Made by a program: the position numbers and the translations under genes. The notes below the pieces were generated by a model. It saw only the letters and a program-made list of their open reading frames with translations, made no database searches and was not told where the DNA came from. From the NCBI RefSeq assembly GCF_028416635.1, contig NZ_CP114013.1, forward strand, positions 4,526,001-4,590,000: a stretch of 64,000 nt of DNA. The letters are read 5' to 3'. Shown in pieces: positions 58,649 through 64,000 of this stretch. The stretch's first letter is position 1. Each line of letters starts with the position of its first letter. Source of the stretch: Baekduia alba (GTDB lineage: Bacteria; Actinomycetota; Thermoleophilia; Solirubrobacterales; Solirubrobacteraceae).

Positions 58649-60531
58649 GAGGGCTTCCTCTGCCAGACGTCGAGCGTCTCGGCGTTCTGCCCTTGTCCGT
58701 GGACCGTCGCGACGATGCGGAAGTCGCTCCGGAGCCACGCCATCAGGCGCTGGTCGTAGGTCGTGCCGAAGGCGCCCTGGCCGTATTCGGTCAGGGGACG
58801 CCGATCGGTCACGGCGACCCGCACGTCGCCGAGGTGGTGCTCGATCGCCGCGGTCTCGTCCGCGGGCGCCGGCAGAGCGCCGGGCAGCAGCGAGATCGTG
58901 GGCAGGGGATCGGTGCGATCCGCGATCGTGTAGAGCGCCGACATCTGCGGCGCGAAGAGGACGGGCTCACCGGGGCGCGAGCGCGCGACCACCGCGTCGA
59001 CGGCCGCCTGGTAGGCGGGGCCGTCGGCGGCCCCGGCGTGCAGCGCGCCGCCCGGGCCGCGGACGGTCACCGACTCGTCGCGCGCGTCGTGGGCGACGAG
59101 CACGCAGCAGACGGCGGCCAGCGCGCCGACCCAGGCCAGGCCGAGCGCGCGCGTGAGCGTGTCGCCGCGCGGCACCGCCTCGGCGTGCAGCCAGACGAGG
59201 AAGAGCGCCGCGAACGGCAGCGCGTAGGTCGCGTACTGCGCGAAGTCCGGGTTGGGCTGCGGCAGGAACGCCGCGTAGGTCTTGGCGGCGAGGACCGCGG
59301 TGAACGCGCAGACGAGCAGCGCGAGCTGGCCGCGCGCGTCCCAGGCGCGGTCGCGATGGCGCGCGCCGGCGAGCAGCGCGACGACGGCGATCGCGGCGCC
59401 GGCGGGGATCCAGGAGAAGGCGAACTCGAGCTTGGAGCGCGCGGCCTCGGGGTCGTCGAGCGCGACGACCACCAGACCGGCCACGACGAGCGCGGCGCCG
59501 GCGAGCACGAACGGGCGCAGCTTCGGGCGGCGGTGCGCGAGCGCGGCGGCGCCGAGGATGGCGGCGATCAGCACGCCGTACAAGAGGGTGTGCCCGAGCA
59601 GCTTGGCGAAGCTGCCGGCGGTCAGCGGCGCGGTGGCCTCGAGGATCTTCTTGCCGCCCGCGGCCAGCTGGGAGGACGGCGCGAGGTCGTCGCGCAGCGT
59701 GCCGGCGCCGGCGGCGGCCGCGGCCGCGCCGTAGACGACGACGGGCAGGACGGCGGCGGAGCCGATGGCGATCAGCGCGTCGCGCAGAGCGCGCGGACGG
59801 CCCGCCGCGTCGGCGCGCCACCAACGCAGGCCGAGCCACAGCGCGACGGCGCAGGCGATCGCGGCCAGGAACTCGGGCCGCGTCAGCGCGACCGCGCCGA
59901 CGGCGACGCCGGTGGCGACGAGGCTGCGGCGCGTGCCGCTGCCCGCGTGGGCGTAGGCGGCCGACAGGCCGGAAAGCGCGGCGACGACCGCGACCGAGGC
60001 CGAGATCGAGTGCGGCACGACGAGCCCGACGTTGCCGGTCCCCAGCGCGGCGGGCGCGGCGAGCACGGCGGCGACGGCCGCCGCGACCGGTCCGGCCAGC
60101 GCGCGGCCGAGGTGGTAGGTCAGCGCGACGGCGGCCGCGGCGAGCGCGAGCCCCACGCCGACCGCGACGCCGACCGAGGTCCCCAGCAGCGCGAACGCGC
60201 CGCCGAGCAGGCCGACGCCGAGCGGCCCGTACAGGTACGAGAAGTCCGCGTAGGGCAGGTCGCCGTGCGCGAGCCGGTCGGCCGCGACGAAGTCGTAGCC
60301 CGTGTCGTGGCGCAGGTCGCCCCACGCCGCCCACGTCAGGGCGACGAGCGCGACGAAGACGACGGCCGCCGTGGCCGGTGCCGCGTAGCGCGCGATCCCG
60401 GCGGTCCCTGCCAGATCTCGCGGCGCCGTCTGAGGTGCTGCCGTCCCACGGACCCCGGAGCTCGTGCTCGCGGGGTTCGCGCGAAGCGCCGTGCCGGCGG
60501 GACCGGCCGCACGGACGGAGCGCGGGCTCAC
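58645..60531 (-). CDS. GT-C/GT39-like polytopic membrane protein
   Basis: 628 aa. After a low-complexity N-terminus of about 50 residues come 12 or so membrane helices. The first loop carries TGYDFVAADRLAHGDLPYADF then YLYGPLGVGLLGG, the layout of GT39-like enzymes (acidic residue after helix 1, YGPL element). A C-terminal extracytoplasmic domain of about 170 residues follows. It probably transfers a sugar from a polyprenyl-phosphate donor. It overlaps the epimerase gene upstream and the giant gene downstream, both by GTGA. Confidence 0.75.
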   Translation of the reverse strand: MSPRSVRAAGPAGTALRANPASTSSGVRGTAAPQTAPRDLAGTAGIARYAAPATAAVVFVALVALTWAAWGDLRHDTGYDFVAADRLAHGDLPYADFSYLYGPLGVGLLGGAFALLGTSVGVAVGVGLALAAAAVALTYHLGRALAGPVAAAVAAVLAAPAALGTGNVGLVVPHSISASVAVVAALSGLSAAYAHAGSGTRRSLVATGVAVGAVALTRPEFLAAIACAVALWLGLRWWRADAAGRPRALRDALIAIGSAAVLPVVVYGAAAAAAGAGTLRDDLAPSSQLAAGGKKILEATAPLTAGSFAKLLGHTLLYGVLIAAILGAAALAHRRPKLRPFVLAGAALVVAGLVVVALDDPEAARSKLEFAFSWIPAGAAIAVVALLAGARHRDRAWDARGQLALLVCAFTAVLAAKTYAAFLPQPNPDFAQYATYALPFAALFLVWLHAEAVPRGDTLTRALGLAWVGALAAVCCVLVAHDARDESVTVRGPGGALHAGAADGPAYQAAVDAVVARSRPGEPVLFAPQMSALYTIADRTDPLPTISLLPGALPAPADETAAIEHHLGDVRVAVTDRRPLTEYGQGAFGTTYDQRLMAWLRSDFRIVATVHGQGQNAETLDVWQRKPS

Positions 60532-61538
60532 GCCACTCCAGCCGCTCCCGACACGCGCTCGGCGCGAAGGGTCTTGTGCCACGCGATGGTCTCGCGCAGG
60601 CCCTCTTCGAGGCCGACCGTGGCCTTGAAGCCGAGCAGCCGCTCGGCCTTGGAGGTGTCCGGGATCCGGAGGCGCACGTCCTGGTACTTGCCGCCGATCT
60701 GGTCGAGCGGGATGACGTTGGCACGCAGCGGGCCGGGGATGTCGAGGGCCGCCTGGACGGCCTCGGCGAGCTTGACGATCTCGATGGGCTCGTCGCCGCC
60801 GATGTTGATGATCTCGCCGGCGGCCTCGGGCGTGGCCAGCGCGCGCACCACGCCGTCGACCGTGTCGGTGACGTAGGTGAACGTGCGCACCTGGCGCCCG
60901 TCGCCGTGCAGCTCCATCATCTTGCCGTCGAGCAGGTTCTCGATGAACGGCGACATCGGGCCGCCCCACCACGTCGGGTGGTTGCGGATGCCGTAGGCGT
61001 TGAAGAAGCGCAGGATCGTCACCTGGAGGTCGCGCTCCTCGTAGAGGCGCAGGCCGAGGTGCTCGTCCATCAGCTTGGAGGCGGCGTAGGACCACCGGCG
61101 CGAGGTCGGCGGGCCGAGGACGATGTCGTCGTCCTCCGCGAACGGCGCCTTCGCGTTGCCGTACACGTCGGAGGTCGACGCCTGCACGACGCGCGCGCCG
61201 GTCGCCTGGGCGACCTCGAAGACGGCCTCGGTGCCCTTGACGTTGACGTCGAGCGTGTTCAGCGCCCCGCCGTAGCGCGGGATCTTCAGCGCGGCGAGGT
61301 GGACGATCGCGTCGCAGTCCTCGAAGACGCGGTGCAGCTGACGCGCGTCGCGGCAGTCGAACTGGTGCAGGGTGAAGCGGTCGTCGTTGACCGCGCCCTC
61401 CAGGTTGCGCAGCGTGCCGGCCGACAGGTCGTCGACGCCGACGATGTCGACCCCGCCCTCATCCAGCAGGCGCAAGACGAGGTTCGACCCGATGAAGCCG
61501 GCGGCACCCGTGATGCCGACCTTCTTGGGCAAGGACAT
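60528..61538 (-). CDS. NAD-dependent sugar epimerase/dehydratase (extended SDR)
   Basis: 336 aa. NAD site GITGAAGFIGSNLVLRLLDE at the N-terminus, VDDLSAGTLRNLEG, the substrate Ser/Thr in ASTSDVYG, the catalytic YAASK (Tyr and Lys), then RFFNAYGIR and INIGGDEPIEIVKLAE as in UDP-glucose 4-epimerase-like and dTDP-glucose-dehydratase-like enzymes. The exact sugar is not decided by sequence alone. ATG 61538 is supported by GGAAGGGA 5 nt upstream; an in-frame ATG eight codons earlier lacks this. Confidence 0.9.
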   Translation of the reverse strand: MSLPKKVGITGAAGFIGSNLVLRLLDEGGVDIVGVDDLSAGTLRNLEGAVNDDRFTLHQFDCRDARQLHRVFEDCDAIVHLAALKIPRYGGALNTLDVNVKGTEAVFEVAQATGARVVQASTSDVYGNAKAPFAEDDDIVLGPPTSRRWSYAASKLMDEHLGLRLYEERDLQVTILRFFNAYGIRNHPTWWGGPMSPFIENLLDGKMMELHGDGRQVRTFTYVTDTVDGVVRALATPEAAGEIINIGGDEPIEIVKLAEAVQAALDIPGPLRANVIPLDQIGGKYQDVRLRIPDTSKAERLLGFKATVGLEEGLRETIAWHKTLRAERVSGAAGVA

Positions 61539-61567
61539 GCTGTTCCCTTCCATGGAGGACATGATGC

Positions 61568-62896
61568 TCACGCGGCGGCCCGAGCGACCTGGCCGGAGGT
61601 CGAGTTCATGATCTGCTCGGCGACGGAATCGGCCACGCCGAGGATCGCCTGGCCGTTGACGATCTCCGGGTAGATGTGCGCCGAGGACGCGACGGCGAGC
61701 CCGGCGGCCGGGAACAGCGCGCCGCCGCGCGGCGCGACGCCGACGGTGTGCACCGGCTCGGCGACCCGCGCGCGGGCGACCTGGCTGGCGATGACGTCGT
61801 CGGGCGAGAAGTCCGGGAAGATCCGCTGGACGTGGCCCAGGTACTCGGCGGTGATGTCCGCCGAGGGGCGTTCGAGGTCCGGGTTGGACGGGTCGACGTA
61901 GTGCGGGACGTAGACCAGATGGCCGCCGACCGCCTCGGGGTCCACGGCGTGCGTGGTCTCCACGATGCTGGTGATCGGCACCGAGCGGTCGGTGATGTTC
62001 AAGGCGTAGTACGGGCTGACGCTCTTGCGCACTCGCATCACCAGGCACACGATGCCCAGATAGCGGTTGCGGTCCGGGCCGAGCACGTCGCGCAGCTCCT
62101 CGGAGAGCATCCCGTCCAGCGCCGGGCGCAGCTGCGTGGTGAGCACGAGGTCGTGCGCGTGCAGCTGGCCGTCGACGACGACGCCCAGGGCGCGGCCGTC
62201 CTGCGACGGGATCGCCGAGACGGTCGTCGACGTCCGGATCCGGCCGCCGCGCCGCTGCACCTCGCGGCCGAGGCGGTCGACCAGCTCCTGGTAGCCGCCG
62301 TGGATCCAGCCCATGACCTCCTGGCCGGAGCGGTCGCGCGTGCCGGCGGTGCGGCGCATGCGCGACCACAGGTAGGTCGCCGGGAGGTCGTGGTAGCGGC
62401 CGTCGAACTTGGACTCCAGCAGCGGGCGCCACAGGCGATCCCACAGCCGGTCGCCGGCCATCTTGCGCATCCACGGCTCCAGCGGGATGTCCTCGAGCGC
62501 CGCGTTGTCCTTCAGCAGCTGGCAGCGGGCGACGAACACGATGAGCGCCAGCCGGTCGCGCATCGCCAGGCCCGGGAACGTCAGCAGCTCCTTGGGCGTC
62601 GACATCGACGCGAGCTCGCCGTCGTGGAAGAAGCCGACGCCGAGGCGCCGCATGCGGATCTCGTCGTCGCCGATCCCCATCTCCTTGGCGAGCGCCAGGA
62701 CGCGGTCGTCGGTCGGCAGGACCGCGTGGTAGTAGCGATCGACGTCGTAGCCGCCGAGGTCGGTCGTGCCGGCCAGGCCGCCGAGCCGCGCGTCGCGCTC
62801 GTACAGCGTGACGCTCTCGCCCTGGCACGCCAGCCTGTAGGCGACGCCGACGCCGAGCAGGCCGCCGCCGACGATGCCGATGTCCCGTCCGCTCAC
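61568..62896 (-). CDS. FAD-dependent oxidoreductase, protoporphyrinogen-oxidase-like
   Basis: 442 aa. Dinucleotide motif GIVGGGLLGVGVAYRLACQG at residues 6-25, YERDARLGGLAGT, GGYDVDRYYHAVLPTD, and a C-terminal FAD contact near SAHIYPEIVNGQAILG. It belongs to the same superfamily as 10080-11606 but is not a close copy. Such proteins are frequent in actinobacterial surface-glycan clusters and may act on a nucleotide sugar or polyprenyl carrier. The start is GTG 62896, GTGA-coupled to the GT2 gene. Confidence 0.85.
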   Translation of the reverse strand: MSGRDIGIVGGGLLGVGVAYRLACQGESVTLYERDARLGGLAGTTDLGGYDVDRYYHAVLPTDDRVLALAKEMGIGDDEIRMRRLGVGFFHDGELASMSTPKELLTFPGLAMRDRLALIVFVARCQLLKDNAALEDIPLEPWMRKMAGDRLWDRLWRPLLESKFDGRYHDLPATYLWSRMRRTAGTRDRSGQEVMGWIHGGYQELVDRLGREVQRRGGRIRTSTTVSAIPSQDGRALGVVVDGQLHAHDLVLTTQLRPALDGMLSEELRDVLGPDRNRYLGIVCLVMRVRKSVSPYYALNITDRSVPITSIVETTHAVDPEAVGGHLVYVPHYVDPSNPDLERPSADITAEYLGHVQRIFPDFSPDDVIASQVARARVAEPVHTVGVAPRGGALFPAAGLAVASSAHIYPEIVNGQAILGVADSVAEQIMNSTSGQVARAAA

Positions 62897-63645
62897 ACGC
62901 GCTCCCGGGTCTCGACAGGCTCCCGCGTGGTGATCTGGCGGGCCATCATCCGGGCGTAGCCGCCGATGGTCGGCAGCACCCGCATCTTGGACTCGCCGTC
63001 GCGACGCGACCAGTCCAGGGAGACCGGGACCTCCCGCACCGACGCGCCGCCGCGCACCATCTTGACCAGGATCTCCGCCTTGCAGGCGAAGCCCGCCTCG
63101 CGGATGAAGCGGTCCCCGTGCCGCGCATAGGCGTCGCGCAGGGCCGCTGCGCGGTAGACGCGGAAGAACGAGGAGACGGTCTTCGCGTCCAGCCCCGCGC
63201 CGCGGCGGATCGCCGTGGCGGCCGCCCGCGAGAGCAGGCGGCGGTGGGCCGAGACGTTGACCAGCTGGCCTTCGCCGTGGTGGGAGGCGAGCACGATGTC
63301 CGTGCCCTCCTGGGCGACCGCGAGCATCGTCGCGACCGCGTCGAGGTCGCTGGTCGTGTCGGACTCCATCGTGATGACGTAGTCGTCGTCGCCGCAGAGC
63401 TCGAGCGCGATGCGGAAGCCCTTGTCGAAGGCGCGGCCCGCGCCCTGGTTGCGGACCTGGCGGTGCAGGATCATCGGGACCGGGCCGTCGTAGGCCGCGG
63501 CGACGTCGGCCGTCGCGTCGGACGAGCCGTCGTCGACGATGATCACGTGGCCGCCCATCCACAGCCCTGGGCGCTCCTCGAGGTCGAGCAGCAGGCGCGG
63601 GAGGTTCGTCTCCTCGTTGTACGCCGGGATCACGAACACGTTCAT
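62893..63645 (-). CDS. Family 2 glycosyltransferase, polyprenyl-phosphate mannosyltransferase-like
   Basis: 250 aa. VFVIPAYNEETNLPRLLLDL, HVIIVDDGSSDATADVAAA, NQGAGRAFDKGFRIALEL and TMESDTTSDLDAVATML resemble DPM1-type GT2 enzymes that load a polyprenyl phosphate. A basic C-terminal tail (SRRDGESKMRVLPTI) matches the family's GESK block. It could make the lipid-linked sugar donor used by the GT-C-like proteins. It starts in the stop of the sugar transferase gene (TGATG). Confidence 0.88.
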   Translation of the reverse strand: MNVFVIPAYNEETNLPRLLLDLEERPGLWMGGHVIIVDDGSSDATADVAAAYDGPVPMILHRQVRNQGAGRAFDKGFRIALELCGDDDYVITMESDTTSDLDAVATMLAVAQEGTDIVLASHHGEGQLVNVSAHRRLLSRAAATAIRRGAGLDAKTVSSFFRVYRAAALRDAYARHGDRFIREAGFACKAEILVKMVRGGASVREVPVSLDWSRRDGESKMRVLPTIGGYARMMARQITTREPVETRERV

Positions 63646-64000
63646 CAGTAGGCCCCCCGCTTGGCCAGGACGACCGGGATCGTCTGGCACAGGATCTTGA
63701 TGTCCCACCACAGGGACCAGTTGGTGACGTAGACGTAGTCGAGCTTGACCATCTCCTCGAAGGGGATGTCGTTGCGCCCGAGGACCTGCCAAAGGCCCGT
63801 GATGCCCGGGGTGGTGTCCAGGCGCTTGCCGGCCCAGCCCGTGATCCGCTCCGACTCGTGCACGACGAACGGGCGCGGGCCGACGAGGCTCATCTCGCCC
63901 TTCACGACGTTCCACAGCTGCGGCAGCTCGTCGATGCTGAGCTTGCGCAGCGTGGCGCCGATCCGCGTGATGCGCGGGTCGTCCTTGATCTTGAAGAGCG
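63645..64000 (-). CDS. Bacterial sugar transferase (priming undecaprenyl-phosphate phosphoglycosyltransferase), N-terminus beyond the window
   Basis: 118 residues, the C-terminal part, are visible. [62 protein letters not shown] and [18 protein letters not shown] are the conserved blocks of the WcaJ/RfbP/EpsL catalytic domain. This enzyme puts the first sugar phosphate on undecaprenyl phosphate, so it starts the repeat unit of this cluster. The missing part should hold the N-terminal membrane helices and the start of the catalytic core. Confidence 0.93.
   Translation of the reverse strand, partial: LFKIKDDPRITRIGATLRKLSIDELPQLWNVVKGEMSLVGPRPFVVHESERITGWAGKRLDTTPGITGLWQVLGRNDIPFEEMVKLDYVYVTNWSLWWDIKILCQTIPVVLAKRGAY

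Overview
The window is a contiguous, very GC-rich stretch of chromosome from an actinobacterium, most likely class Thermoleophilia (Solirubrobacterales, Conexibacter/Solirubrobacter-like). The placement is inferred from three things: the extreme GC content, the many leaderless-looking starts (a TAnnnT box 6-9 nt before the start codon), and a sporulation-type sigma factor SigH lying next to rlmB and cysS. Both edges cut a gene: sigH on the left lacks its C-terminus, and a sugar transferase on the right lacks its N-terminus.

Region 1 (1-14.3 kb) is housekeeping and regulation. cysS-rlmB-sigH run leftward. A rightward run carries an SCP2-like/alpha-beta hydrolase, an acyltransferase, an SRPBCC protein and an OmpR-type two-component pair. 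A Fur-family regulator is divergent from a VIT1/CCC1-like metal transporter. Then come a methyltransferase, a UGM/protoporphyrinogen-oxidase-like flavoprotein, and a small redox operon (111-aa membrane protein, ApbE, ferric-reductase-like haem membrane protein) preceded by an exact 9-bp direct repeat with 11-bp period. A RibD-type reductase and a decayed alpha/beta hydrolase pseudogene close the region.

Region 2 (15-64 kb) is a roughly 49-kb surface polysaccharide locus, read mostly leftward. It has a priming sugar transferase (right edge), UDP-GlcNAc 2-epimerase plus a WecG/TagA ManNAc transferase, five other GT2/GT4 glycosyltransferases, three GT-C-like membrane proteins, two flippases, an O-antigen-ligase-like polymerase, a Wzz-like chain-length protein, a sugar epimerase and a flavoprotein. 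A working model is that nucleotide sugars are made (WecB, SDR epimerase), loaded on a lipid carrier, extended, flipped by either flippase, polymerised and length-controlled.

Interleaved with this machinery are large secreted proteins: three paralogous right-handed beta-helix proteins, two paralogs with a C-terminal domain of about 390-400 aa that I do not recognise, a cytosolic all-alpha toroid-like protein, two giant proteins with an N,N-dimethylformamidase-beta-like domain, and a PQQ sugar-dehydrogenase-like protein with LamG and BACON-like modules. Many are joined to glycosyltransferase or flippase genes by GTGA/TGATG stop-start overlaps, so they are probably made together with the polymer. 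This secreted set, especially the beta-helix/unknown-domain pairs and the two amidase-like giants flanking a flippase, is the best candidate here for an undescribed system. No tRNA, rRNA, CRISPR array, insertion sequence or prophage was found, and no gene-free stretch exceeds 300 bases.
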